This document shows positions 38,685 through 47,527 of a stretch of DNA of 64,000 bases, one piece after another (the first letter of the stretch is position 1; the number at the start of each line of letters is the position of its first letter). The DNA is from Spongiibacter marinus (GTDB lineage Bacteria; Pseudomonadota; Gammaproteobacteria; Pseudomonadales; Spongiibacteraceae), in NCBI RefSeq assembly GCF_016906995.1, contig NZ_JAFBBD010000005.1, positions 1-64,000 on the forward strand. Direction: 5' to 3'. The translations under genes and the position numbers were made by a program. The notes below the pieces were generated by a model, which was not told where the DNA came from, did no database searches, and was given only the letters and a program-made list of their open reading frames with translations.

Positions 38685-38705
38685 TTTAAATAGGCGGCGC
38701 CGGCT

Positions 38706-39551
38706 GTGGACAGAACCCTGTTAAAGACCTTTATGGAGATAGTGAGCGCCGGGAGTTTGCTGGCGGCCGCTGAGCGCCTGCATATCAGTCAAACGGCGGT
38801 GACTGTGCGTTTGCAGCGCCTGGAGCAGCAGCTCGGCTGTGCCCTGTTTGTGAGAAACCGCAAAGGCGCGCGCTTAACCCCGGAAGGGGAGCGTTTTGCG
38901 CCCCATGCACAGCGCTTGCTCAGTGAGTGGCAGCTGGCAGTTGACGCGCTAGCAGAGCCCCTTACCGAGCAAGCAAGGTTGGCGGTGGGGGGCGAAACCA
39001 GCCTGTGGAATCCCTTGCTGAGCGGTTGGTTGCAGTGGGCCCAGCAACAACTGGGCGGGGTGCAGTTTGAGGCCTGTGTAGAAAGTGCCGAGACCTTGCT
39101 GGCCAAGTTAGAGTGCGGTGAGCTCGATGCCGTGCTTGTGCACTTGCCGCGTTACCACAGCGACTACGTTGTGGAATTGCTGCTGGAAGAAAAGCTCCTC
39201 TTGGCTGAGACGCCATCGCGGTCAGGGCCATTTTATCTGGTTGATTGGGGGCCGGGCTTTCGCGAGCAATTTGAGGCAAGTTTGCCGCGAGCAAAGCAAC
39301 ACCGCTGTAGGGTGAATCTCGGGCCGTTGGCCCTGCAGCTGATGTTGGCCAGCGGCGGCAGCGGCTATTTTCGCAGCCGTGTGTTAGCGCCCTACTTTGA
39401 CAGTGGCCAGCTGCGCCGTGTGAACGACGCCCCCGAGTTCAGCTACCCGGTGTATTTGCTCACCCGGCGTGGTGAGCGCTCGCTGGCCTTGAGCCAAATG
39501 CTGGAGGGCTTGCGGCAACAAGCTGCCGAAGAAAAGCAGTGGCAGTTGTAA
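38706..39551 (+). CDS. LysR-family transcriptional regulator
   Basis: 281 residues from GTG 38706. N-terminal winged helix: LLKTFMEIVSAGSLLAAAERLHISQTAVTVRLQRLEQQLGCALFVRNRKGARLTPEGERFAPHAQRLL. The C-terminal domain is shorter than average. It sits between the divergent HPP gene and the nrtS-like gene, 50 bp before the latter, so it may control nitrate/nitrite uptake. No strong ribosome-binding site precedes the GTG. Confidence 0.88.
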   Translation: MDRTLLKTFMEIVSAGSLLAAAERLHISQTAVTVRLQRLEQQLGCALFVRNRKGARLTPEGERFAPHAQRLLSEWQLAVDALAEPLTEQARLAVGGETSLWNPLLSGWLQWAQQQLGGVQFEACVESAETLLAKLECGELDAVLVHLPRYHSDYVVELLLEEKLLLAETPSRSGPFYLVDWGPGFREQFEASLPRAKQHRCRVNLGPLALQLMLASGGSGYFRSRVLAPYFDSGQLRRVNDAPEFSYPVYLLTRRGERSLALSQMLEGLRQQAAEEKQWQL

Positions 39552-39601
39552 CACCGCGCCCCGCGACGCGTCATTGCGGGGAATGGTTTAAGGAGAGTGC
39601 A

Positions 39602-39856
39602 ATGGGGTTCTGGCACAGCGCAATGTCGCGGCCGGTCGTTTTCACCGCGCTGAAAGTGGCTGCCGTCGTGGGCACGATATTAAATGTGATCAATCAGGGT
39701 GAAGTGCTGTGGGCGGGTGTCGAACCGGATCTGCCGCGCTTATTGCTCAACTACCTTACGCCCTACTGAGTTGCCAGCTACAGCGGCGCGAAAACGCAAC
39801 AATTGGCCCAGCAAGCGGCCGGGCCAGGCGTGTGCCGTCAGAATAAAGCGCCTTAG
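39602..39856 (+). pseudogene. NrtS-like nitrate/nitrite transporter gene with in-frame TGA
   Basis: ATG 39602 (after GGAGAG) encodes a 55-residue piece of NrtS: MSRPVVFTALKVAAVVGTILNVINQGEVLWAG and LLLNYLTPY. The family consensus, as I recall it, continues PYCVSTYSA. Here TGA (39767-39769) stands exactly at that cysteine, and the frame continues VASYSGAKTQQLAQQ to TAG at 39854-39856, overlapping the convergent purK stop. With readthrough the product is 84 residues, a normal NrtS size. It is either a TGC/TGT to TGA loss, or recoding. A truncated protein ending before the last helix edge may also still work. Confidence 0.75.
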
Positions 39857-40920
39857 GTTAACTGGCTTTCTACCCAGTCGAAAACCGGGCCATAATTTTC
39901 CGGCAGCTGTTGTTTCAGCGCTTCTAATGCGGTGCTGACCGCCGACAGCTGTGGATGATTGATATTGATATGGCCGAGTTTGCGCCCCGGGCGAACGTCT
40001 TTGCCATACCAGTAGCACTGAGTAGAGGGAATCGCCATCCAGCGAGTGTCTCGCTCAATACCAATCAGGTTGATCATCACGCTGTGACCGCGCACCTCGG
40101 GTGCCTTGATCGGCAGTTTGGCAACAGCGCGCAAATGCATCTCAAACTGGCTGACGCAGGCGCCGGCCTGGGTCCAGTGGCCGCTGTTGTGCACGCGGGG
40201 CGCCAGCTCGTTGACGATCAGTTCATCGCCAACCCGGAAGCACTCCATCGCCATCACGCCGACGTAGTTCATGGCGTCCATAATTTTACCCAGCATGGCC
40301 TGTGCCTGGCCCTGCAGGTGATCCACGCGAGACAGCGGCGCAACGGACGCCATCAGAATACCGTTGCTGTGCAGGTTGAGTGTCAGTGGATAAAACACGT
40401 GCTTGCCATTGCTGTCGCGGGCGCCGACCAGAGACAGCTCTTCCATGAATGGAATTTTCTGCTCGGCGATGGCGGTGCCTTGCCACGCCGCGGGCACGTC
40501 GTCGGCATTGTCACTGTGCAGCCAGTACTGGCCCTTGCCGTCGTAGCCGCCCGTGCGACGCTTCAGTAATACGTCCTTGCCCAGTGCCTGGTGCAGTTCG
40601 TCGGCGCTGGTGTCCTGCTCAACGGCGCGCCACGGGGCCGTGGCAACGTCAAGGCTGTCGAGCAGAGATTTTTGGTGGAAGCGGTCGGCAATGCGCCAAA
40701 AAACATCGGCGTTGACGAAATTCGGGTGCTCACTCAAGTGGCGAGTCAGCGGTGTTTCCGGCCACTGTTCGCGCTCAACGGTGACAATATCGTTGTCGCC
40801 AATGCTGGGTAGCGCGGTCACGTCGGGGTCGAGTGGTTCAACGCGCAGCGCCAGCGGGTACGCGGCCTGTTGTAGCATGGCGCCCAATTGACCGGCGCCC
40901 AATACCCAAACAGTTTGCAT
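39853..40920 (-). CDS. purK: 5-(carboxyamino)imidazole ribonucleotide synthase
   Basis: 355 residues. ATP-grasp enzyme that makes N5-CAIR from AIR and bicarbonate in purine synthesis. [32 protein letters not shown] at the N terminus, the ATP-grasp KRRTGGYDGKGQYW, and EKIPFMEEL-like AEQKIPFMEELSLVGARDSNG with NELAPRVHNSGHWTQAG near the C terminus. The start codon overlaps the purE stop (TAATG type), confirming a purE-purK operon. Confidence 0.95.
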   Translation of the reverse strand: MQTVWVLGAGQLGAMLQQAAYPLALRVEPLDPDVTALPSIGDNDIVTVEREQWPETPLTRHLSEHPNFVNADVFWRIADRFHQKSLLDSLDVATAPWRAVEQDTSADELHQALGKDVLLKRRTGGYDGKGQYWLHSDNADDVPAAWQGTAIAEQKIPFMEELSLVGARDSNGKHVFYPLTLNLHSNGILMASVAPLSRVDHLQGQAQAMLGKIMDAMNYVGVMAMECFRVGDELIVNELAPRVHNSGHWTQAGACVSQFEMHLRAVAKLPIKAPEVRGHSVMINLIGIERDTRWMAIPSTQCYWYGKDVRPGRKLGHININHPQLSAVSTALEALKQQLPENYGPVFDWVESQLT

Positions 40921-41411
40921 TAGGCCTCCCGGGGGTCTGGATTGTCGAGAACCGTGTCGGTCTGCTTGCTGCGGAACTGTTCGAGTCGCTCGGCCAGCTC
41001 AGCATCGTGGGTGGCCAGAATCTGGCAGGCGAGCAAGCCGGCATTAAACGCACCCGCGGTGCCAATAGCCAGTGTGCCCACGGCAATCCCTTTGGGCATT
41101 TGCACGATGGATAACAGGCTGTCCATGCCATTCAGTGCGCGGCTCTGCACAGGCACACCCAATACCGGTAGGCGGGTTTTCGATGCCACCATACCGGGTA
41201 GATGGGCTGCGCCCCCAGCACCGGCGATAATCACCGAGTAGCCGTTGTCGACGGCTGTTTCGGCGAAGCTCATCAGCTTGTCGGGGGTGCGGTGAGCGGA
41301 AACCACTTCCACGTGGTGCTCGACCCCTAGCTCGCTCATGATCTCGGTGGCTGGACGCATGGTGTCCCAGTCGCTTTTGGAGCCCATGATTAGGGCAACT
41401 TTTGCTGACAT
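40920..41411 (-). CDS. purE: 5-(carboxyamino)imidazole ribonucleotide mutase
   Basis: 163 residues. Class I PurE converts N5-CAIR to [17 protein letters not shown] (substrate phosphate loop), [16 protein letters not shown] with the catalytic His, [14 protein letters not shown] and GVPVQS are present. It is the upstream partner of purK with a one-base overlap. Confidence 0.96.
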   Translation of the reverse strand: MSAKVALIMGSKSDWDTMRPATEIMSELGVEHHVEVVSAHRTPDKLMSFAETAVDNGYSVIIAGAGGAAHLPGMVASKTRLPVLGVPVQSRALNGMDSLLSIVQMPKGIAVGTLAIGTAGAFNAGLLACQILATHDAELAERLEQFRSKQTDTVLDNPDPREA

Positions 41412-41696
41412 TGGCTTTTGCTCTCGTCGCGTAAAAACCGCGCATTATAAATCAATTTTCCGGCTCTGCGCGCGTCAATTGGTGGATTATTGAACGAATT
41501 CCTGCGATCGCAGCGCCGGCCCTCGGCAATTCTGCTGCTTTTTGCTGGCCGCTTGCTCCGTCACTGGCATTGGCGCGTAAGCCTGCACATGCTGCGGCGC
41601 ATTTTTTGACGAATTTTGTAACAAAGGCCACGCTTGTGAAACTATGAGCAGAGGCTGCATGTGCCCAGCCGGCTTACGTTTGTAAACAGGATAATT
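41412..41696. other. Divergent purE / arsS spacer
   Basis: 285 bp without a convincing gene. It must hold the promoters of purEK (minus) and arsS-arsM (plus). I see no repeat or clear -35/-10 pair. Confidence 0.4.
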
Positions 41697-42656
41697 ATGC
41701 GAGAGACCCTGCCGCTGTTAGAGCTGACCGAATTCCCCGCCATAGATCGCCACGCTATCGATACCTTACAGGTGAACCTGGGATACAAGTGCAACCAGCG
41801 CTGCCTGCACTGCCACGTGAATGCGGGGCCGACGCGGACCGAGATGATGACCGAGGACAATATTGCCCTGGTGCTCGATGTACTCCGCGCGCGCGATATC
41901 AAGGTGTTGGACCTCACTGGTGGGGCGCCAGAGCTTCACCCGCAATTCCGCGAGCTGGTTGTTAAGGCCAGGGCACTCGGGGTAAAGGTGATTGATCGCT
42001 GTAACCTGACAATTTTGTTTGAGCCGGAGCAGGAAGGGCTGGCCGAGTTTTTGGCAGCCAACGATGTAGAGGTTGTCGCGTCGCTGCCCTGTTATTCAAT
42101 GGAAAATGTCGACGCCCAGCGCGGCGACGGTGTGTTCGATAAAAGTATTGCAGGCCTTCAGACTCTCAACCAATTGGGTTACGGGCAGAGCGGCAGCGGG
42201 CGGGTTCTCAACTTGGTGTACAACCCCCAGGGGCCGGCACTGCCGCCAAATCAGCAGCGCTTGGAGGCCGATTATCGGCGTGAACTCATGGCGCACTTTG
42301 GCATTGTTTTTAACTCGCTGTTTGCGCTGGCCAATATGCCCATTCAGCGCTTCGGCTCCACGCTTATCTCCAAGGGGCAATTCGACGATTACCTCGCACT
42401 GCTAAAAGGCAGCTACAGCGAGGCCAACTTATCGTCGGTGATGTGTCGCAGTCTGGTCAGCGTTGACTGGCAGGGTTACCTGTACGACTGCGACTTTAAC
42501 CAGCAGCTGGGGCTCGGCTTGCCGAGTACCGGTGATCAGCGCGCTGACTTAACGACCCTGCTTTCTACAACGCTGCAAGGGCAGCCAATTCGCGTAGCGG
42601 GGCATTGCTATGGTTGTACAGCGGGGCAGGGCAGCAGTTGCGGTGGGGCATTGTAA
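41697..42656 (+). CDS. arsS: Arsenosugar biosynthesis radical SAM protein ArsS
   Basis: 319 residues from ATG 41697 (AGGA upstream). Radical SAM cysteines are C32-x3-C36-x2-C39 in NLGYKCNQRCLHCH, and further Cys lie in a C-terminal SPASM-like part ending HCYGCTAGQGSSCGG. The GGAPELHPQF loop is the SAM-binding GGE-like motif. ArsS joins S-adenosylmethionine-derived ribose to dimethylarsenite in arsenosugar formation. The next gene, 12 bp on, is an ArsM-type arsenite methyltransferase, exactly the expected partner. The GTG at 41661 is a less likely start. Confidence 0.92.
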   Translation: MRETLPLLELTEFPAIDRHAIDTLQVNLGYKCNQRCLHCHVNAGPTRTEMMTEDNIALVLDVLRARDIKVLDLTGGAPELHPQFRELVVKARALGVKVIDRCNLTILFEPEQEGLAEFLAANDVEVVASLPCYSMENVDAQRGDGVFDKSIAGLQTLNQLGYGQSGSGRVLNLVYNPQGPALPPNQQRLEADYRRELMAHFGIVFNSLFALANMPIQRFGSTLISKGQFDDYLALLKGSYSEANLSSVMCRSLVSVDWQGYLYDCDFNQQLGLGLPSTGDQRADLTTLLSTTLQGQPIRVAGHCYGCTAGQGSSCGGAL

Positions 42657-42668
42657 GGAAATGACACG

Positions 42669-43712
42669 ATGAGCAGTCACGATATTGTTAAAGATTATTA
42701 CGGCAAGCAGCTGCAGAGCTCCGACGACTTAAAGACCAGCGCCTGCTGCGATGCCAGTGCCATGCCCGAGTGGCTCAAGCCGCTGTTGGCCAAGCTGCAT
42801 CCCGAGGTGTTGTCGCGCTACTACGGTTGTGGGCTGGTGTGTCCCACGGAGCTGCGGGGGCGGCGCGTGCTTGATCTGGGCTGCGGCAGCGGCCGCGATG
42901 TCTACGCCCTGGCGCAAATGGTGGGGGCGGAGGGCGAGGTAGTCGGGGTGGATATGACCGACGAGCAGTTAGCGGTCGCGCGCGATACCCAGGCCTGGCA
43001 CGCTGAACAATTCGGCTTTGATAATGTGCGCTTTATCCAAGGCTATATTGAGCGCCTGGACGAATTGGACCTGGAGCCAGCCAGCTTCGACGTGGTGGTA
43101 TCCAATTGCGTGATTAATTTATCACCCGATAAAGCCGCGGTGTTAGCGGGGGTGAAGCGGCTGCTGAAGCCCGGCGGCGAATTCTATTTTTCAGATGTTT
43201 ACGCCAATCGGCGTGTTCCCGAGGCAATGCGCGATGATCCATTGCTCTACGGCGAGTGTTTGGGCGGCGCCCTGTACTGGAACGACTTTGTGCAACTCGC
43301 CAAGGGGCAGGGCTTTACCGACCCGCGGTTAGTCGAAGACCGCCCCTTGGAAATGACCGACCCGGCTGTTGCAGCAAAAACGGCAGGCGTGGAGTTTTTC
43401 TCGGCGACCTATCGTTTGTTCAATCTCGATAATTTGGAAAGCGACTGTGAAGATTACGGCCAGGCGGTTCGCTACCGTGGCAGCATTCGTGAAACGCCGG
43501 TGAACTTTGTCCTCGACAAGCACCATATTATTGAAGTGGGTCGGGTGTTTCCGGTGTGTGGCAATACCTGGCGAATGCTGGCCGACAGCCGTTTTGCCGA
43601 GCACTTTGATTTTTTGGGCGACTTTAGCCGCCACTACGGCATTTTTGAAGGCTGCGGCGTGTCGCTGCCTTTCAGTACGGCTGATGATGACGGCGCCTTG
43701 CCCTGTTGCTGA
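42669..43712 (+). CDS. arsM: Arsenite S-adenosylmethionine methyltransferase
   Basis: 347 residues. ArsM methylates As(III) stepwise. The SAM motif is VLDLGCGSGRDVYALAQMVG. The four conserved cysteines of the family can be placed: ACCDAS near 26, YYGCGL near 54, VVSNCVINLS near 152 and YGECLGG near 202. The C terminus ends DGALPCC, a cysteine pair also seen in many ArsM proteins. It follows arsS by 12 bp, so the pair makes methylated arsenicals and arsenosugars. An aldo/keto reductase follows. Confidence 0.93.
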   Translation: MSSHDIVKDYYGKQLQSSDDLKTSACCDASAMPEWLKPLLAKLHPEVLSRYYGCGLVCPTELRGRRVLDLGCGSGRDVYALAQMVGAEGEVVGVDMTDEQLAVARDTQAWHAEQFGFDNVRFIQGYIERLDELDLEPASFDVVVSNCVINLSPDKAAVLAGVKRLLKPGGEFYFSDVYANRRVPEAMRDDPLLYGECLGGALYWNDFVQLAKGQGFTDPRLVEDRPLEMTDPAVAAKTAGVEFFSATYRLFNLDNLESDCEDYGQAVRYRGSIRETPVNFVLDKHHIIEVGRVFPVCGNTWRMLADSRFAEHFDFLGDFSRHYGIFEGCGVSLPFSTADDDGALPCC

Positions 43713-43745
43713 ATTATTCGCGCAAAAATACAAAAGGAGTGTGTG

Positions 43746-44783
43746 ATGAAAATGCGTCCCCTGGGAAATTCCACTATCGAGGTCAGTGAGCTCTGCCTGG
43801 GCACAATGACCTGGGGCGAGCAGAACACCTGTGACGAGGCCTTCGAGCAAATGGATTATGCTCGCTCGCGTGGGATCAATTTTTTCGACACCGCTGAAAT
43901 GTATCCAGTGCCGCCCCGGGCGGAAACACAGGGGCGCACGGAGGAGTACATCGGTCGCTGGCTGAGTGAGCGCGGAGGTCGAGACCAACTGGTGCTTGCC
44001 AGTAAAGCCACCGGCCCCGGCAATGCACATATTCGCGGCGGCCGCGGGCTGGATCGCGACGCCCTGCTCAAGGCCTTCGAAGGCAGCCTTCAGCGCCTGC
44101 AAACCGATTACCTCGATCTCTATCAGATTCACTGGCCAAACCGCGACACCAATTTTTTTGGCAAGTTGGGCTACCGCCACAGCAGCGATAACGCCGACGT
44201 CGAAGCGAATCAGCATGAATTACTGAAAACCCTCAGCGAGTTGGTGGCCAGCGGGCAGGTAAAAACGGTGGGGCTGAGCAATGAAACCCCCTGGGGCGTA
44301 TTGAATTTCCTGCGCCTGGCCGAGCGCTATGCCCTGCCGAGGGTGGTGAGTATTCAGAACCCCTACAACCTGTTGAATCGCAGTTTTGAAGTGGGGCTGG
44401 CCGAAATCGCCCTGCGTGAAAATGTGGGGCTGCTGGCGTATTCACCGCTGGCCTTCGGCATGCTCAGTGGCAAATACCGTCACGGGCAACGGCCCGAGAA
44501 TGCCCGCATTACGCTTTTCGAGCGTTTTCAGCGTTACAACAATCCCCAGGCTGCCGTGGCGACCGAGCGCTATGCCCTGTTAGCGGAAGAACACGGTATA
44601 GACTTTGCGCAGATGGCGTTGGCATTCGTAACCAATCAGCCATTTGTCACCAGCAATATTATCGGCGCGACTTCAATGGCGCAGCTAAAAAGCAATATCG
44701 ACAGCGCCGAGCTCGTTCTCAGCGATGCGCTAATGGAAGGTATCGAGGCCATTCACACCGCCCAGCCAAATCCCGCCCCCTAG
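43746..44783 (+). CDS. Aldo/keto reductase (Tas-like)
   Basis: 345 residues. NADP(H)-dependent TIM-barrel aldo/keto reductase of the Tas/YghZ type. LGTMTWGEQNTCDEAFEQMDYA, the catalytic FFDTAEMYPVPP, LQRLQTDYLDLYQIHWPNRDTN and the C-terminal NIIGATSMAQLKSNI fit. AAGGAG (43734-43739) precedes ATG 43746; a GTG three bases earlier is less likely. It is the third gene after arsS-arsM, same direction, so possible co-transcription, but no direct link to arsenic is known. Convergent with rlmI. Confidence 0.9.
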   Translation: MKMRPLGNSTIEVSELCLGTMTWGEQNTCDEAFEQMDYARSRGINFFDTAEMYPVPPRAETQGRTEEYIGRWLSERGGRDQLVLASKATGPGNAHIRGGRGLDRDALLKAFEGSLQRLQTDYLDLYQIHWPNRDTNFFGKLGYRHSSDNADVEANQHELLKTLSELVASGQVKTVGLSNETPWGVLNFLRLAERYALPRVVSIQNPYNLLNRSFEVGLAEIALRENVGLLAYSPLAFGMLSGKYRHGQRPENARITLFERFQRYNNPQAAVATERYALLAEEHGIDFAQMALAFVTNQPFVTSNIIGATSMAQLKSNIDSAELVLSDALMEGIEAIHTAQPNPAP

Positions 44784-44795
44784 AGAACGAAAGGG

Positions 44796-45986
44796 CTAAC
44801 TGCGGCAGATCCGGCTCAGTACGGCCTTCAAGTAGCGGGTCTCGGGGATTGCCGGGTGTACGGGGTGGTCGGCGCCCTGCATACCTTCGGCCAGTATTTG
44901 AGCGTGGCGGTCAATATGGCGTGAGGCGGCCCGCACAATATCCAGTAGTGACTCGCGAGGCATGTGCATGGAACAGGAGGCCGATAGCAGATAGCCGCCG
45001 GGTTCGAGTAAGCGCATGGCCTGTTCGTTGATGCGCCGATACGCCAGAATGCCCTCTTTTTGGTCTTTCTTGCGTTTAATAAAGGCTGGTGGGTCGACGA
45101 TGATGACATCGAAACGTTGGCCGTCTTCCTTGAGCTGTTTGAGCGCCGCAAAGGCATCGCCCTGAAGGGTGTTGAAGCGCTCGCCAATGCCGTTTAGCGC
45201 GGCGTTCTCGTGGGCTTTTTCCAGAGCGAGCTCTGAGGCGTCGTTGCACCAGACCTCGCGAGCGCCAAAAACGCCGGCTTGCACACCAAAACTGCCCACA
45301 TAACTGAAGACGTCCAGCACCCGCTTATCTTTAACGATGTCGCGTAACCAAGCGCGATTGGGGCGCTGATCGTAGAACCAGCCGGTCTTTTGGCCGCTGC
45401 TCAGCGGCGCCAGGAAACGCACGCCGTTCTCCGTTAATTCAACGTCTTCCGGCGACTCGCCGTGAACGCAGACCACTTCGCTGGGCAGGCCCTCGAGCTT
45501 GCGCACCGAGGCGTCGTTGCGCAGCAAAATTGACGCCGGAGACAGCAGTTTATCCAGCGCTTTCAGCACCGGCTCGCGCAGGGCTTCCATGCCTGCGGTA
45601 TTAAACTGTACCGAGAGGTGGTCGCCGAAGCGGTCGACGACCAAGCCCGGTAACAGGTCACTTTCACCGTAGACAAGCCGGTAGCAGGGCGATGAAAAGA
45701 GTTGCTCACGCAGTGCCAGCGCCTGGGCAATACGCTGTTCTATCATTGCCTGGCCAAAGGGCTGCTGACCGCCGCTGAGCAGCCGCGCGCAGATCAGCGA
45801 CTGCGGGTTTATGTACGCCACGCCCAGTGTTTTGCCTTGGGATGACTCGACAACCACTTGCTCGCCGGCCTGGAAACTCTTCAGTGGGCTGGCCTGTTTG
45901 TCGACCTCATTGCTATAGATCCACAGATGGCCGCCGCGCAGTCGACGTTCTTCATTTTTGGCAAGGCGCAGGGTAGGCAGGGTCAT
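44796..45986 (-). CDS. rlmI: 23S rRNA m5C1962 methyltransferase RlmI
   Basis: 396 residues, E. coli RlmI length. N-terminal PUA domain (LRLAKNEERRLRGGHLWIYSNEVD), an EEHEH-type middle, and a C-terminal Rossmann methyltransferase: VLDVFSYVGSFGVQAGVFGA, VWCNDASELALEKAHENAALNG, and the catalytic VDPPAFIKRKKDQ with Cys in SASCSMHMPRE. It methylates 23S rRNA C1962. It is convergent with the aldo/keto reductase gene 12 bp away. Confidence 0.95.
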   Translation of the reverse strand: MTLPTLRLAKNEERRLRGGHLWIYSNEVDKQASPLKSFQAGEQVVVESSQGKTLGVAYINPQSLICARLLSGGQQPFGQAMIEQRIAQALALREQLFSSPCYRLVYGESDLLPGLVVDRFGDHLSVQFNTAGMEALREPVLKALDKLLSPASILLRNDASVRKLEGLPSEVVCVHGESPEDVELTENGVRFLAPLSSGQKTGWFYDQRPNRAWLRDIVKDKRVLDVFSYVGSFGVQAGVFGAREVWCNDASELALEKAHENAALNGIGERFNTLQGDAFAALKQLKEDGQRFDVIIVDPPAFIKRKKDQKEGILAYRRINEQAMRLLEPGGYLLSASCSMHMPRESLLDIVRAASRHIDRHAQILAEGMQGADHPVHPAIPETRYLKAVLSRICRS

Positions 45987-46220
45987 TGTGTTGTCTCGGT
46001 GGTGACGAAAGGCGGCATTATCGGGGATTGTGCTCGCTGGTTCCAGAAAAGCTGACTATCTTAATGTTGCCGATAAAGTTATTTGCCTGACCGTTTATGA
46101 ACTCGAAATTTGGTTAATGACCTGTTACTTTTAGGGTTTATAGATGACCACCTTCCCGGGTCGTCACGCGGTAAATAATCGAAATAGCCCTCGTGCCGGG
46201 CGTAATTGAGGAAAACAATT

Positions 46221-47468
46221 ATGAGCCAGTGTCCCTTTACCAACCTGCTCAGTCTGGATACTTACGTAAACGGTATGCCCTATGAAGAGCTGGCGAAGAT
46301 TCGCCAAGCCGGTTCAATGGTGTACATGGATGACCCCGAAAATGGCGTGCCGTACTGGGCCGTTGTAAAGCGTGATGCGCTGGATTTCGTCTCGCAAAAC
46401 CCGGATTTATTCTCATCTAACATTGAAGGTCCCTTCCCGATGGAAGTGCCCGAAGGCGAGGAAGAGATTCAAGCGGTGATGCACGAAAACATCATTATCG
46501 CCATGGATCCGCCCAAGCACATGAAGTACCGCAAAATTGTTCGCGATGCTTTCACGCCGCGCGCAGTGGCAAATATGGAAGAGTGGCTGCGCAAAGGTGC
46601 GCGCTCAATCATTGACCGTGTTGCCAAGAAAGGCGAGTGTGAGTTTGTTGAAGATGTGGCTGCCGAGCTGCCCTTGATGGCAATTCTGGAATTGCTGGGC
46701 GTGCCCCAGGAAGACCGCAAGCAGTTCTTCGATTGGACTAACATCATGGCTTTCGCCGATGACCCCGACTTGGCGACCAGCCGCGATGAAGCCAACGCGG
46801 TCAGCTTTGAGGTTATTGCCTACGCTGCCGAGCTGGCGGCTAAACAGCGCGAAAACCCCACCAGCCCCGTGGTTGAAGCCTTGCTGAATGGTGAAGTTGA
46901 CGGCAAAAAAGTCGACGAGGAAATGTTCGCCTGGATGTTCATCCTGATTATGGTCGGTGGTAACGAGAGTACTCGTACTGCAACCGCTCACGGTATGCGC
47001 CTGCTGATCGAGCACCCCGAGCAGCTGCAACACCTGGTGGATCACCCTGAAGACATCCCCGATGCGGTCGAGGAAATGCTGCGCTACAACACCGCGTTCA
47101 TCGCGATGCGCCGCACCGCCACTCAGGACATTGAATGGAATGGCCACAACATCAAAAAAGGCGACAAAGTTGTGCTGCACTACCATGCAGTCAACCACGA
47201 CGAAGACGCCTACGGTGACGATGCCATGAAGTTCGATATTCACCGCGCTAAGCGCCTGCCGAATATGCGCCGCGAGATCCGTTCTTTTGGTATCGGCGAG
47301 CATTTCTGCCTGGGTATGAACCTGGCGCGCATGGAGCTGAACATTATTTTTGAAGAGCTGATTCCACGCCTGCGTAACCCCAAGTTTGCCGGCGATGTTA
47401 CCTACATGCGCTCGTTCTTCATCAACACCATTAAAGCCATGCCGATTACTTTTGACCCAGAAGTCTAA
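46221..47468 (+). CDS. Cytochrome P450
   Basis: 415 residues from ATG 46221 (GAGGAAAAC upstream). I-helix oxygen site FILIMVGGNESTRTATAHG (note G-N-E-S-T instead of AG-x-D/E-T), K-helix E-x-x-R in VEEMLRYNTAF with R in FIAMRRT, and the haem loop RSFGIGEHFCLGMNLARMEL with Cys. Soluble, no signal peptide. It resembles the bacterial steroid/terpene P450 cluster. No ferredoxin or reductase gene is adjacent, so redox partners are elsewhere. Upstream spacer about 230 bp. Confidence 0.92.
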   Translation: MSQCPFTNLLSLDTYVNGMPYEELAKIRQAGSMVYMDDPENGVPYWAVVKRDALDFVSQNPDLFSSNIEGPFPMEVPEGEEEIQAVMHENIIIAMDPPKHMKYRKIVRDAFTPRAVANMEEWLRKGARSIIDRVAKKGECEFVEDVAAELPLMAILELLGVPQEDRKQFFDWTNIMAFADDPDLATSRDEANAVSFEVIAYAAELAAKQRENPTSPVVEALLNGEVDGKKVDEEMFAWMFILIMVGGNESTRTATAHGMRLLIEHPEQLQHLVDHPEDIPDAVEEMLRYNTAFIAMRRTATQDIEWNGHNIKKGDKVVLHYHAVNHDEDAYGDDAMKFDIHRAKRLPNMRREIRSFGIGEHFCLGMNLARMELNIIFEELIPRLRNPKFAGDVTYMRSFFINTIKAMPITFDPEV

Positions 47469-47487
47469 GTGTAGCGGCCGTGCTAAG

Positions 47488-47512
47488 AGCCCCCTTTTGG
47501 GGGCTTTTTTTT
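47488..47512 (+). terminator. Terminator after the P450 gene
   Basis: GCCCCC-TTTT-GGGGGC with eight Ts. A strong intrinsic terminator 20 bp after the P450 stop. Confidence 0.92.
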
Positions 47513-47527
47513 GCCTGAAGATTGCCG

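Noticed and set aside
39767-39800. SECIS element after the TGA in the nrtS-like gene
   Set aside because: Only a 5-bp GTTGC/GCAAC stem with a 21-base interior is visible, without the usual minihelix and GU-rich loop. I keep the TGA as a finding but do not claim selenocysteine.
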